Shown here piece by piece: positions 51,156-59,962 of a stretch of 64,000 bases of DNA (its first letter is position 1; each line of letters begins with the position of its first letter). Under the pieces are notes generated by a model. The model saw nothing but the letters and a program-made list of their open reading frames with translations. It searched no databases and was not told the origin of the DNA. A program made the position numbers and the translations under genes. The stretch is taken from NCBI GenBank assembly GCA_036011085.1, contig DASCMS010000104.1, positions 1 through 64,000 of the forward strand. Direction: 5' to 3'. The stretch is from UBA8231 sp036011085. Its GTDB lineage: Bacteria; Latescibacterota; UBA2968; UBA8231.

Positions 51156-51833
51156 TTACCCGTCTGGCAGGGAGGCCAGCAGGGGCGGTACCTCGGCGAG
51201 GCGATCGACGAAGAGCTCGGCAGGTGGCAGGTCGTCGGGCCATTCCTGCCAGCCACGCATCCAGATGGCGGTGAGCCCGGCGTCGGTGGCGCCCTGTACG
51301 TCGTTGACGGGATGATCGCCAACGTAGACGGCATCGTCAGCATCCATGTCCAGGGCTTCGAGGACAGCCTCGAAGATCCGGGCGTCCGGTTTCTTGACAC
51401 CCAACGCCTCGGAGACGATGACGGCATCAACCCGTTCGTCCAGACCGAGGCGGGCGATCTTGGCCTCCTGGGCGGCTACGGTGCCATTGGTCAGGATGCC
51501 CAGGCTCAGGCCCTCTTCGCGCAGCTCATCCAGCACGTCGTGGGCGTCCTCCATGGCGACGGCACACCCGGGAAAGGTCAAGTGCCAGTGCTTGTCGACA
51601 GTTGCCGCTCTGGGAGGCCTGGACCAGTCGATGCCAGCGATGATATCGGCAGCGCGCGTGTCGGCGGCGTAGCCATTGCCGTCGGCCCGACCAAGAGTCT
51701 CGCGAATGACTTTGGGGTCGGCCGTATCCAGGGCCTTGCCGAAACGATCGAGGAAAGGCTGAAGGTAGGCATCGATCGAGCGAGACCGATCGGCCAGAGT
51801 GCAGTCGAGATCGAAGATGACGGAGCGTAGCAT
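51156..51833 (-). CDS. HAD-family hydrolase (phosphatase-like)
   Basis: 225 residues from ATG 51833; an ATG at 51860 would add nine residues and abut the divergent start. The HAD motifs are motif I FDLDCTLAD (D8, D10), motif II LGILTNGT, motif III Lys in GVKKPDARIFE and motif IV VYVGDHPVNDVQGATDAG. This is a subfamily-IA phosphatase or phosphoglycolate-phosphatase-like enzyme acting on small phosphorylated metabolites. It shares an overlapping start region with the divergent kelch gene (51861). DegT is downstream on the same strand. Confidence 0.9.
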   Translation of the reverse strand: MLRSVIFDLDCTLADRSRSIDAYLQPFLDRFGKALDTADPKVIRETLGRADGNGYAADTRAADIIAGIDWSRPPRAATVDKHWHLTFPGCAVAMEDAHDVLDELREEGLSLGILTNGTVAAQEAKIARLGLDERVDAVIVSEALGVKKPDARIFEAVLEALDMDADDAVYVGDHPVNDVQGATDAGLTAIWMRGWQEWPDDLPPAELFVDRLAEVPPLLASLPDG

Positions 51834-51860
51834 GCCACGAAACAAGGAAGGACGTCGCAT

Positions 51861-52811
51861 ATGAGCAATGGCGATCCGGAGTACGAATGGTCACTCGTGA
51901 CCCGCGAGGCGGCCTTCGCGCCCAGGGACGGCGCTGGCGCCCTCTCTTTCGATGGCCGAATGTGGCTGCTGGGTGGCTGGAACCCGGGGAACAAGAAGCA
52001 CTTCCCGACCACGTGCAACAGCGAGGTGTGGTCGTCGGTGGACGGCGTCGACTGGGAGCTGCATGGCCACGCGCCATGGGAGGGACGGCACACCGCTGGG
52101 TACGCCGTACACGAGGGGGCCATGTGGGTCATCGGCGGGGACGCCAACCAGAGGCACTACCAGAACGACGTGTGGCGGACGTCAGATGGGACTGACTGGC
52201 AGCTCGTATGCGCGGATGTGCCATGGGCGCCGCGCGCCCTGCACTACACCGTCGCTCATGGCGATGCTCTGTGGGTGATGGGCGGGCAGACGATGCCGGA
52301 GTTTGCCGGCGGCGAAGAGCGGTTCTACGCCGATGTGTGGCGCTCGGAGGACGGCGTCGCATGGGAGTGTGTCTGCGCCGAGGCGGCATGGCCGGCTCGT
52401 GGCGCGATCGGGGCGGCCGCCGTGCACGACGGACGGATCTGGCTGTTGGGCGGCGGCCGCTATGACACGCCGACGACACCGCAGCGCGCTTACTGGAACG
52501 ATGTGTGGAGCTCGACGGACGGCGTCGACTGGACCTGTGTCAACGGGGCGGCCCCATGGCACCCGCGAATGTATCATGAGGTACTCTGCTTTGACGATCT
52601 ACTCTGGGTGCTGGAGGGGTGGCACGAACTGGGAACCAACCGCAACGATGTCTGGCACAGCGCCGACGGCGTGACCTGGGAGGAGTTGCCCGGCACGCCC
52701 TGGGCTCCAAGGCACGCGGCGAGTGTCTTCGTGTACGAGGAGGCGCTGTGGATGGTCACCGGCAACAATATGGAAAGCGACGTGTGGAAACTCACCCGAA
52801 AGGGAGGATGA
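51861..52811 (+). CDS. Kelch-like beta-propeller protein
   Basis: 316 residues, ATG 51861 behind AAGGAAGGA. Six repeating units read W.LLGG...NDVW.S.DG..W, e.g. GRMWLLGGWN, AMWVIGGDA, ALWVMGGQT, RIWLLGGGRY, LLWVLEGWHE, ALWMVTGNN, each followed by DVWxSxDGxxW. This is the kelch pattern for a six-bladed propeller. No signal peptide, so cytoplasmic or exported by an unseen route. It is followed immediately by an SDR and a GH127-like gene on the same strand (4 and 11 bp apart), suggesting one transcript. Exact function unknown. Confidence 0.8.
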   Translation: MSNGDPEYEWSLVTREAAFAPRDGAGALSFDGRMWLLGGWNPGNKKHFPTTCNSEVWSSVDGVDWELHGHAPWEGRHTAGYAVHEGAMWVIGGDANQRHYQNDVWRTSDGTDWQLVCADVPWAPRALHYTVAHGDALWVMGGQTMPEFAGGEERFYADVWRSEDGVAWECVCAEAAWPARGAIGAAAVHDGRIWLLGGGRYDTPTTPQRAYWNDVWSSTDGVDWTCVNGAAPWHPRMYHEVLCFDDLLWVLEGWHELGTNRNDVWHSADGVTWEELPGTPWAPRHAASVFVYEEALWMVTGNNMESDVWKLTRKGG

Positions 52812-52815
52812 AGAG

Positions 52816-53565
52816 ATGAGCGCAGCCGATCGAGTGGCGATCGTCACGGGCGCCGGATCCGGCATAGGCAAAGCGTCGGCCCTGGCCCTGGTCGAGGCCG
52901 GCTATGCCGTGGGCCTGGCAGGACGACGCGCGGATAAGCTGGAAGAGGTGGCCGCCGAGGCGGGGGATGTGGCCCTGGCGGTGCCCACCGATGTGACCGA
53001 CCCGGCGTCGGTGCAGCAGCTGTTCGCAGCGACAACACAACGCTTCGGGCGCCTGGACGTGCTGTTCAACAACGCCGGCATGGGAGCACCCGGCGTGCCG
53101 CTGGAGGAGCTGACCTACGAGCAGTGGACGGCAGTGGTAGACGTCAATCTGACGGGAGTGTTTCTGTGTACGCAGGAGGCCTTCAAGGTGATGAAGGCGC
53201 AGGATCCGATGGGCGGGCGCATCATCAACAACGGCTCGATCTCGGCCCACGTACCGCGGCCCAACTCATCGCCGTACACAGCGACCAAGCACGCCGTCAC
53301 CGGGCTGACCCGATCCACATCCCTGGACGGACGCAAGTACAACATCGCCTGCGGCCAGATCGACATCGGCAATGCAGCAACGAACATGACGGAGCGGATG
53401 AACGACGGTGTGCCCCAGGCGGACGGCTCGAAGAAGGTGGAACCCCGCATGCACGTCGACAATGTGGCCAACGCCGTCGTCTACATGGCGTCGCTGTCGC
53501 TGGAGGCGAATGTGCAGTTCATGACGGTCATGGCGACGACGATGCCGTACATCGGGCGAGGGTAG
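52816..53565 (+). CDS. Short-chain dehydrogenase/reductase (classical SDR)
   Basis: 249 residues. The glycine motif TGAGSGIG (about residues 11-18), the NNAG motif and the catalytic Ser with Tyr-Lys (SISAHV...YTATK) are all present. The start is ATG 52816 behind GGAGGATG. NAD(P)-dependent oxidoreductase of a sugar, alcohol or ketone; no substrate clue. It is between the kelch gene and the GH127-like gene in an apparent same-strand group, so it may act on the product of the glycosidase-like enzyme. Confidence 0.92.
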   Translation: MSAADRVAIVTGAGSGIGKASALALVEAGYAVGLAGRRADKLEEVAAEAGDVALAVPTDVTDPASVQQLFAATTQRFGRLDVLFNNAGMGAPGVPLEELTYEQWTAVVDVNLTGVFLCTQEAFKVMKAQDPMGGRIINNGSISAHVPRPNSSPYTATKHAVTGLTRSTSLDGRKYNIACGQIDIGNAATNMTERMNDGVPQADGSKKVEPRMHVDNVANAVVYMASLSLEANVQFMTVMATTMPYIGRG

Positions 53566-53576
53566 GCAAGGCCGTC

Positions 53577-55205
53577 GTGACTCGTCTGCGATCGGTCAAC
53601 ACGGAAGGGATCGCGGGGGCGATCCGCTTTGGTTGCCGCACCATGCGGCACATCTTCGATGCCGACGATGGGGATGTGCCGTTCTTCGGCTCGCGTCTGC
53701 GGCCGGAGGCGTTTCTGCGCTTCAGTCCGCACCACAGCGAAGCCCATGTTCCCGGACGTCATCTGAATGCCCTGCTGGCGGCGGAAGAGGTCGCCCCCGA
53801 CGACAGCGCTGATGCCGAGATCCTCGACAACGCCGTGGCCAACCACCGTCGGGCGCTGATGTTGTCCTACGGCGGCGTCCTGCCACTGCCACTGAACCGC
53901 CCCGAACCGGCGGACATCCCTCCCGTCAACTTCTGTCCGCACAACCTGAGGGAGGGTTTCCACGGCCTGTTCGCCCTGGCGCGCTGGGGCGACGACGGCG
54001 AAGCGGCCGAGCTGGCGGAGAAGAGCATCGCCGCCATCCGGCAGCTGTGGCATCCCCAGCGTGGCTGGGATAAGGAGCGTCTGCGACGAGCCGGCCTGCA
54101 GTACCAGCCCTGCCAGGGGTTCGTTCACGGCGAGGCCAGGATGCTCGGGCCACTGGTCAAGCTCCACGAGGCCACCGGCAGCCTGCGTGCCCTGCGACTG
54201 GCCGAGGATCTCGTCGACAAGCTGACGGCGGAGTTCTACCTGGAGGACGGTGCCTACACACAGGACCGCTTCGGCATCCGTCACGCTCACTCGGTCACCT
54301 GCTGCCTGTCCTCGCTGGCGCAGTACGCTGAGCTGCGACATGACCTCGACCTGCTGCGGCGGGTGCAGGCGTTCTACAACCACGGCCTGTGGGAGATGCG
54401 CGACGTCATCGGCTGGTCACCCGAACAGGCGCAGCAGACGGGCAGCGACCACGGCGAGGCCAACAACACCGGCGACATCCTGGAGACAGCTCTGATCCTG
54501 GGTCGTCATCTCGACCCACGCTATGACCAGGACGCCGAGCGAATCCTGCGTTGCCATCTGCTGCCCTCGCAGCTGCTCGACGTGTCCTTCGTCGAAGAGC
54601 CGGACAATCCCGAGGGCGTGGATGGGCTGCGCGATCTGGCCCGACGACATCAGGGGGCCTGGGGATTCCCCGCTCCATACGGCCATGAACCTGCCGGCGA
54701 GGGGCGTGGCAATCTGTCGTTCAACATGGACATCGTCGGTGGGGTCGTGGGCTCACTGTGCGCCGCCCTGCAGGCAGCCGTGCGTACCGACGACGATGGT
54801 CACCACGTGCGCCTGCTGATGGCGAGTGAAACAGACGGCGTGCAGGTGAGATCACCCTATGGACAGCACAGCACTCCCGAGATCCTCGTGATACGTGTTC
54901 TGCGGCGGGGCGCCCTGCACATCCGACTGCCTCCTTGGGTGGATCCGCAGCGTGTCATCGTCGAACCGGTGAGGGAGCGCTACACCGTCGACCCAGCCGG
55001 TCTGCACATCACCGAGCCCACCCTCGACAGCGACATACGGATCCGCTTCGGTCTGCCTGTGGAGGAGTTCCCCCTCACCCATCACCACGATGAGCCCGTG
55101 TGGGTGCGCTTGCGCGGCGACCGGGTGGAGGCGATGGACGACCGAGGAACGGACCTGACATTCTTTCCGAGCTTTGCCGACCTGGATCTGTGCGTCCCGG
55201 ATTGA
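53577..55205 (+). CDS. GH127/beta-L-arabinofuranosidase-like alpha/alpha-barrel protein
   Basis: 542 residues from GTG 53577. The N-terminal region shows a helical toroid pattern: NFCPHNLREGFHGLFALARWG, QYQPCQGFVHGEARMLGPLVKLHEATG, HAHSVTCCLSSLAQYAELR and QTGSDHGEANNTGDILETALILGRHL. The Cys/His/Glu-rich segments resemble the metal-binding Cys/Glu catalytic region of GH127-type arabinofuranosidases, although I cannot align a catalytic pair with certainty. A C-terminal beta-sandwich-like region follows (ILVIRVLRRGALHIRLPPWVDP). No signal peptide. It lies 11 bp after the SDR gene. It probably processes a plant- or algal-type sugar. Confidence 0.6.
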   Translation: MTRLRSVNTEGIAGAIRFGCRTMRHIFDADDGDVPFFGSRLRPEAFLRFSPHHSEAHVPGRHLNALLAAEEVAPDDSADAEILDNAVANHRRALMLSYGGVLPLPLNRPEPADIPPVNFCPHNLREGFHGLFALARWGDDGEAAELAEKSIAAIRQLWHPQRGWDKERLRRAGLQYQPCQGFVHGEARMLGPLVKLHEATGSLRALRLAEDLVDKLTAEFYLEDGAYTQDRFGIRHAHSVTCCLSSLAQYAELRHDLDLLRRVQAFYNHGLWEMRDVIGWSPEQAQQTGSDHGEANNTGDILETALILGRHLDPRYDQDAERILRCHLLPSQLLDVSFVEEPDNPEGVDGLRDLARRHQGAWGFPAPYGHEPAGEGRGNLSFNMDIVGGVVGSLCAALQAAVRTDDDGHHVRLLMASETDGVQVRSPYGQHSTPEILVIRVLRRGALHIRLPPWVDPQRVIVEPVRERYTVDPAGLHITEPTLDSDIRIRFGLPVEEFPLTHHHDEPVWVRLRGDRVEAMDDRGTDLTFFPSFADLDLCVPD

Positions 55206-55283
55206 GCCTGGTTCACCAGACTCACGATTATTCGGGATCGCGGCCTGGCCGTTGCTAACCCGACAACAAGTGGAGCGCGCCGA

Positions 55284-56456
55284 ATGACCGATCCATCACC
55301 ACACGCCGAGAGTCTGCGAGGGCAGATCAGGATCACCGCCATCAAGGCTCTGCAGCCGCAGCAGGGCGCCACGCTCATCAAGGTGGAAACCGACGCGGGT
55401 GTATATGGGATCGGTCCCTGCCACGGCTCGGGACCCTCTGTCCGTGCCGCCATCGAGGGGCTGGAAGGGCCTCGTCTGCCCCATCTCGGGCTGATCGGCA
55501 AGGATCCACTGGCGATCGACGTCCACTTCCACAATCTGTTCTACGCCTATCCGCAGCGCGGTCGCGTGATGGGCGTGCTCAGCGCCATCGACATCGCCCT
55601 GTGGGACCTGGCGGGGAAGGTGCTTGGGCAGCCGGTCTGCCGTCTGCTGGGTGGTCCCTTCCGCGATGAGATTCGCCTCTACTCTCACTGTCCTGGCGGA
55701 GACCATCTGAGTCAGGATGAATGGAAACAGCGGGCGGACCAGCTGCAGGCCGATCCCTACGGATTCAGTGCCTACAAGGTCGACATCCATCACGTCCTGC
55801 GGGCTCACATGCAGGAGTACGTGCCCAGCATCGGGCCTCGCGAAGCGCGGGACATCGCCAAGGCCTACGAGCTGGCGCGCGAGGCTCTGGGCGACGACAT
55901 CGACATCATCGTCCATTGCCACAACGAGCTCGACCTGCCCAGCGCCATCAAGACGGCCAAGGCCGTGGAGCCGATCCAGCCCCTCTACCTCGAGGATCCT
56001 CTGGCGCCAGAGTTTGGCGATGCCTGGATGGCCCTGAGACGGACGACGCGCATCCCCCTGTTGACGGGGGAGAACCTGGCTCTGGCCGAAGGGGCATTGC
56101 CTTTCCTGCAGAGCCAGGCGGTGGACAGCCTCCAGCCAGATCTCATCAACTGCGGCGGCATCAGCGGCGCCCGCCGTATCGCCGATCTGGCCGCCCTCTA
56201 TCGCATTCCCATCTCCTGCCACAACGTGAGCGGTTACGTGCTGGACATGGCATCACAGCAGTTTTCAGCGTCCGTCTTCAATTGCCCGCTGATGGAATGC
56301 CGCAGGACGGCAGCGGCAGCGCCGGAAGCGACGGGGGAGAAGCTGGTCATCCGCGATGGCAAGATGAAGGTGGCCATGCGGCCCGGCCTGGGGCTGGAGC
56401 TCGACGAGGACTACCTGAAGGCGAATCGCGCGGAGGGCGAGCCGTGGTGGGGGTGA
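55284..56456 (+). CDS. Mandelate-racemase/dehydratase-like enolase superfamily enzyme (variant metal site)
   Basis: 390 residues. The capping domain segment VMGVLSAIDIALWDLAGKVLGQPVCRLLGG (residues 96-124) is standard. Barrel metal ligands are usually Asp-Glu-Glu; here the first position reads H211 (IIVHCHNEL) instead of Asp, while E237 (LYLEDP) and E263 (LLTGENL) are kept. H213 and K165 (YKVDIHH) are candidate acid/base residues. An H-containing first ligand is seen in a minor dehydratase-like subgroup to my knowledge, so this may be normal for that group. The role is alpha-proton abstraction from an acid sugar or similar. It has no operon neighbour; a remnant PIN gene overlaps its 3' end. 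Confidence 0.85.
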   Translation: MTDPSPHAESLRGQIRITAIKALQPQQGATLIKVETDAGVYGIGPCHGSGPSVRAAIEGLEGPRLPHLGLIGKDPLAIDVHFHNLFYAYPQRGRVMGVLSAIDIALWDLAGKVLGQPVCRLLGGPFRDEIRLYSHCPGGDHLSQDEWKQRADQLQADPYGFSAYKVDIHHVLRAHMQEYVPSIGPREARDIAKAYELAREALGDDIDIIVHCHNELDLPSAIKTAKAVEPIQPLYLEDPLAPEFGDAWMALRRTTRIPLLTGENLALAEGALPFLQSQAVDSLQPDLINCGGISGARRIADLAALYRIPISCHNVSGYVLDMASQQFSASVFNCPLMECRRTAAAAPEATGEKLVIRDGKMKVAMRPGLGLELDEDYLKANRAEGEPWWG

Positions 56457-56674
56457 TTCGGCGTGATCACACATCCTCCCAGGGATTTCAGCACGCGGGC
56501 CCCGGTGGCCGTCAGGTCATCGACGTTGCGCGTGACCACCGTCATCGAGTGCACAAGGGCCGTGGCGCCGATGAGACCGTCCGCCATGCTCACGGCGACA
56601 CCCCTGCTGGCAGCGTCGTCCGACAGTGTACTCCACTGCAGGGCGACGACGGCCGAGATGCCCAGGCCTTTCGA
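56411..56674 (-). pseudogene. Truncated PIN-domain (VapC/FitB-like) toxin remnant
   Basis: An open minus-strand frame begins after TAG at 56675-56677 and has no start codon before a mid-domain GTG. Its residues are the C-terminal half of a PIN nuclease: ISAVVALQWSTLSDDAASRG, DGLIGATALVH and TVVTRNVDDLTATGARVL, with the acidic residues of the PIN active site. The first roughly 70 residues, including the N-terminal Asp, are missing. It extends into the 3' end of the mandelate-racemase-type gene. A small inverted repeat (CACTGT/ACAGTG, 56678-56698) sits at its broken 5' edge and could be the old operator. Decayed toxin gene. Confidence 0.7.
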
Positions 56675-56739
56675 CTACACTGTCTAGATCATACAGTGAC
56701 ACAGAAGGGAGGTCAGAGCCGATGCCTCGCAAGTTCTGG

Positions 56740-57531
56740 TCAGGCCACCACGTGCCAGGCGCGCCAGTGGCCGTCGAGGTAGTGCACTCCAAGATCGGGC
56801 CAGGTGTCGCCGATGTAACGGGCCAGTGACTCGATGCCCCACATCTCGGTGGTTCCATGCTCCAAGGTGATGACGCCGACGCCCTGTTCGGCAAAGCGCT
56901 CGCGCTCCGACCAGTACGAGGCGCCGTCGAAACACACGATCAGCACGTCACTGCCCAACTCGATCATGTCCTCCGCCGGGCCGCCACAACCCACGCCGAT
57001 GGATGGACGGCACACGACCATGTGGGGATCACCGATGACCTGAACCGCGTCTTCTCCCAGAGGGGCCACCTTGCCGGCCACCCGTCGGGCGAAATCTCTC
57101 AGGGGCATGGGGTCCACTTCATAGGTGGCGTGCCAGCGAGTCTCGTCCTCGCCGACGAAGCGGGTGAATCCGAGGCCCCCGGCCAGGGAGTCACGGATGC
57201 CGATTTCCGGCCAGTTGTCCCACGTGTCGTGGAGCCGCGCCACGGCCATTCCCGACTCGGCCAGCAGTTGCGTCTTCTCCAGACCGGGCCCGCCCTCGCG
57301 CCAACCACCGGGACGGTCGAAATGATCCCACCAGGTCGGTTCGTGCGTGACCAGCAGCTGGCAACCCATCTCGATGGCGGTACGGATGTTGGTCAGCCCC
57401 GGATACCAGCAGACCCCGACCTTGTGAATCGGCCTCTCGCCGTCGCCGGCCTTGAGGGTGTCGACCGTGGTCTTCGGGTCAACCCAGGGTGAGTGGGCGA
57501 TCATGTGTTCGAGCAGATCGTTGGTATTCAT
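56740..57531 (-). CDS. Nif3-like dinuclear metal centre protein
   Basis: 263 residues, ATG 57531 overlapping the SelA-like stop by 4 bp. The family's metal-ligand region is present: GCQLLVTHEPTWWDH (H63, H70), RLHDTWDNW (H101) and TLEHGTTEMWG near the C-terminus. The family is broadly conserved and binds a dinuclear metal centre; its biochemical role is debated (a GTP cyclohydrolase-like activity has been reported for some members). Here it is translationally coupled to a PLP-dependent SelA-like enzyme, an arrangement that hints at a joint metabolic function. Confidence 0.85.
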   Translation of the reverse strand: MNTNDLLEHMIAHSPWVDPKTTVDTLKAGDGERPIHKVGVCWYPGLTNIRTAIEMGCQLLVTHEPTWWDHFDRPGGWREGGPGLEKTQLLAESGMAVARLHDTWDNWPEIGIRDSLAGGLGFTRFVGEDETRWHATYEVDPMPLRDFARRVAGKVAPLGEDAVQVIGDPHMVVCRPSIGVGCGGPAEDMIELGSDVLIVCFDGASYWSERERFAEQGVGVITLEHGTTEMWGIESLARYIGDTWPDLGVHYLDGHWRAWHVVA

Positions 57532-58628
57532 GCTGCCAGCACCTCCGTCAGCCGTCTGGCGACGATGGTCTCTTCGCCCTCTTCCATCATGTACGGGTTG
57601 ATGGTGAGGCCATCCTCGCCGCCGGAGATTTCGATGCGTGGATCGCCATCCGACAGCTGTTTTCTGGCCTCAGCGGGGGATACGCCCAGCTTCCCGGCAT
57701 CCCACTGGATGGACATGTGCGGGGCGACGTTGGACGGACGGGGCGTACGGATCGATGTGGTCACGGTATCGAAGGCGGTAGCCGCCTCGGCAATCACCTG
57801 CAGTCGGCGTTCCCACTCGCGAAGTTCCGCTGCATGGTCTCGTGCCACCCACTGCTCTACGGCGGCCAGCAAACCCATGATCTCCTCTTTGCCGGCTTTC
57901 ATCGGACGGCCGATGGAACCGTGGGGACAGCCATTGGCAAACGCTGCCTTGAGCAGCTCTTTGCTGCCCAGCACCAGTCCGGACGCCTGCGGACCCCGCA
58001 TACACTTGCCGCCGCTATAAGCAACCGCATCCACCCCCTGTTCCAGGTACCAGTTGGGTACGTTCGGCTGCTCGGCGGCGGCATCCACAAAGGATGGCAC
58101 GCCATGGGCGCGACCGCTGTCAGCCATCTCCCGCACCGAGATGGGGCCCCGTTCGGAGGCGTCGCCGAAAAGGAACAACATGGCCGTCCGGTCGGTGTAG
58201 GCCGCCTCGAGTTCGTCCAGGGTGGTCACTTCGACAAACCGCGTACCCACGGCTGTGATGGCGCGATCATAACCCATACGGTGTGCGGTCTGCACGATGA
58301 CCTCATTCTTCATGCCCGACGTATCCGGCAGGCATTTCATCTTATCCGGGTCGGTGCCGGCGACGCAGGCAGCCGTCATCTGCGTGAGGGCTGCGGCACA
58401 GCCGTTGGTCACCAGGCCCCACTCACACTGCATGATCTCGGCGAGACGGGCGCCAACGGCCGCCATCAACTCGTCGATTATCACGTAGCGAGTGGAGGCA
58501 TCCATCATGGCCTGGCGGACCTCTGGCAGGATCAGCGAGCCGCTGAGGGTGGTGATGGTGCCGATGCAGTTGATCAGGGGACGGACGCCGAGGTCCTCGT
58601 ATCGTGAAACCTGCAGCTGGTGGTTCAT
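57528..58628 (-). CDS. SelA-like PLP-dependent enzyme (D-glucosaminate-6-phosphate lyase-like)
   Basis: 366 residues from ATG 58628 behind a GGAG-containing site; a longer upstream frame lacks one. PLP lysine is K208 in AYSGGKCMRGPQASGLVLG, with D182 (FVDAAAEQP) earlier. ASTRYVIIDELMAAVGARLAEIM is the classic N-terminal region of SelA-type aminotransferase-fold proteins, several of which are non-selenocysteine enzymes that deaminate amino-sugar phosphates or act on serine-type substrates. No selenium gene is adjacent. Overlaps the Nif3-like start as ATGA. Function: PLP-dependent lyase or transferase, exact substrate unknown. Confidence 0.85.
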   Translation of the reverse strand: MNHQLQVSRYEDLGVRPLINCIGTITTLSGSLILPEVRQAMMDASTRYVIIDELMAAVGARLAEIMQCEWGLVTNGCAAALTQMTAACVAGTDPDKMKCLPDTSGMKNEVIVQTAHRMGYDRAITAVGTRFVEVTTLDELEAAYTDRTAMLFLFGDASERGPISVREMADSGRAHGVPSFVDAAAEQPNVPNWYLEQGVDAVAYSGGKCMRGPQASGLVLGSKELLKAAFANGCPHGSIGRPMKAGKEEIMGLLAAVEQWVARDHAAELREWERRLQVIAEAATAFDTVTTSIRTPRPSNVAPHMSIQWDAGKLGVSPAEARKQLSDGDPRIEISGGEDGLTINPYMMEEGEETIVARRLTEVLAA

Positions 58629-58741
58629 CGTGAGCTCCCGTTGTTGTGGACCGTGCCGGTCCGAGTTAAGAAAAACGTTGCACAAGTCCACCAGAAGCAG
58701 TCAAATTGTCCGGGATGTCCCACCTTCCGGAGGTGACCAGC

Positions 58742-59236
58742 ATGAACACGCGACTCGTACTCGCTGCCGCCCTTCTCGTTGCCACATCCGTCATCGCTCA
58801 GGACAGCGCCACCACGGATGCAGACCTGCAGCCGCCAGCCCTCCTCTCGCTGGGACCGTACGTGGGTTCAAACGGCGATGACGATTCAGATGGTTTCGTC
58901 CTGATCCGCTTCCTTCCGGTGCCGGATGCCTCGCTCTATCGCATCTATCGTGAGATTCTCGTCGACTATGGCCCCGATCCGTCCGGCGGACTCATCGCCC
59001 TCGATGAGCCTGAGGCCGTCTGGGTTCCCTGGGGAAGTATCGACGCGATTCCCGGTCAGGATGTCGTGCAAGTCGTCATCGCTACACTCGACGGGGTGGA
59101 CGCACGGTTCGGCGTCGCCACGGAGGTCGTCGAGGAAGGCCAGAGGCGAGTCTCGGAGATGGCCGTCTTTCCCCTGGTCGATCCACCGACAGCTGTCAGC
59201 GTGACCGGCTGGGCCCAGGTGAAGCAGTCCCGGTAG
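58742..59236 (+). CDS. Secreted protein of unknown function
   Basis: 164 residues from ATG 58742, with the strong GGAGGTGA site upstream. Residues 1-19 are a signal peptide (NTRLVLAAALLVATSVIA), then Q-D-S. The mature part is rich in hydrophobic strands (GFVLIRFLPVPDASLYRIYREILVDYG), suggesting a small beta-domain, perhaps fibronectin-III-like, but I recognise no family. The gene is isolated, divergent from the SelA-like gene by 113 bp and convergent with the peptidase E-like gene (2 bp gap). Function unknown. Confidence 0.65.
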   Translation: MNTRLVLAAALLVATSVIAQDSATTDADLQPPALLSLGPYVGSNGDDDSDGFVLIRFLPVPDASLYRIYREILVDYGPDPSGGLIALDEPEAVWVPWGSIDAIPGQDVVQVVIATLDGVDARFGVATEVVEEGQRRVSEMAVFPLVDPPTAVSVTGWAQVKQSR

Positions 59237-59238
59237 CT

Positions 59239-59922
59239 CTAGAGCCGCCGCGTCGGCACATCTTCTTCCCGGGCACTGCCGGCCTCCGCCTCCACCCTCA
59301 GCACTTTTGCACCTTCCAACCAGTGCACGGCCTCGACCATCTCGCCGTCGCGGAAGTGTACCGCCGCACCGTCGCAGATCGCCCAGCCCGCCTGCGCCTC
59401 GCCGCTGCCGACCTGGGCCAGATAGGCCGGTCGCCGCTCGATTTCGCCATCGTAGTGCGGGCAGCAACTGCCGGGGATGAATCCCAGGCAGTCGATGACA
59501 CGCAGGGAGTCCGCCCAGGAATCGGTGACGCCCTGCTCGAACCAGCAGATGGCGCCGGCACTGACGCCGGCCAGCACGACCCCGCGTTCGCAGGCCTGCG
59601 CCAGCAACTCGTCGACGCCCCACTCCCGCCACAGCGCCAGCATGGACTTGGTGTTGCCACCGCCGACGAAGATGAGGTCCTGCTCCAGCAGCAATCGAAG
59701 GTCTGGCGTACGACCGAGCAGGGGGACGTTCGTCGTTGTGCAGCCCAGGCGTCCAAAGGCGGCGTGGAAGGCTTCCACATACCCTTCGGGTTCGCCGCTT
59801 GCCGTGGCCAGGAAGGCGACCTTCGGCTGAGCCTTCGGTCGCAGGGCGAGGAGAAACTCTTCGAGCTGTAGCTGCTCATGGCGGTAGAAACCACCCCCGC
59901 CGACGGCAATGATCTGTCCCAC
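59239..59922 (-). CDS. Peptidase E-like (S51 family) protein
   Basis: 227 residues from GTG 59922, behind AGGAGG. The nucleophile motif GVSAGA (Ser121) is characteristic of S51 peptidases; VGGGNTKSML and CPHYDGE (His156) match the family's other landmarks. Members (PepE, cyanophycinase) hydrolyse dipeptides with N-terminal Asp or act on related bonds. The length, near 230 residues, fits PepE rather than cyanophycinase (about 270 or more). No signal peptide. It has a 40-bp divergent region with the lipoprotein gene at 59963. Substrate unknown. Confidence 0.8.
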   Translation of the reverse strand: MGQIIAVGGGGFYRHEQLQLEEFLLALRPKAQPKVAFLATASGEPEGYVEAFHAAFGRLGCTTTNVPLLGRTPDLRLLLEQDLIFVGGGNTKSMLALWREWGVDELLAQACERGVVLAGVSAGAICWFEQGVTDSWADSLRVIDCLGFIPGSCCPHYDGEIERRPAYLAQVGSGEAQAGWAICDGAAVHFRDGEMVEAVHWLEGAKVLRVEAEAGSAREEDVPTRRL

Positions 59923-59962
59923 GGAATCAGCCTCCTGTGTATCTTGTCAGCAAGGATAACCA

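Noticed and set aside
59239..59922. Cyanophycinase linked to the DUF1854 operon
   Set aside because: The S51 protein is PepE-sized and 41 kb away from the DUF1854 operon, so no functional tie can be drawn.
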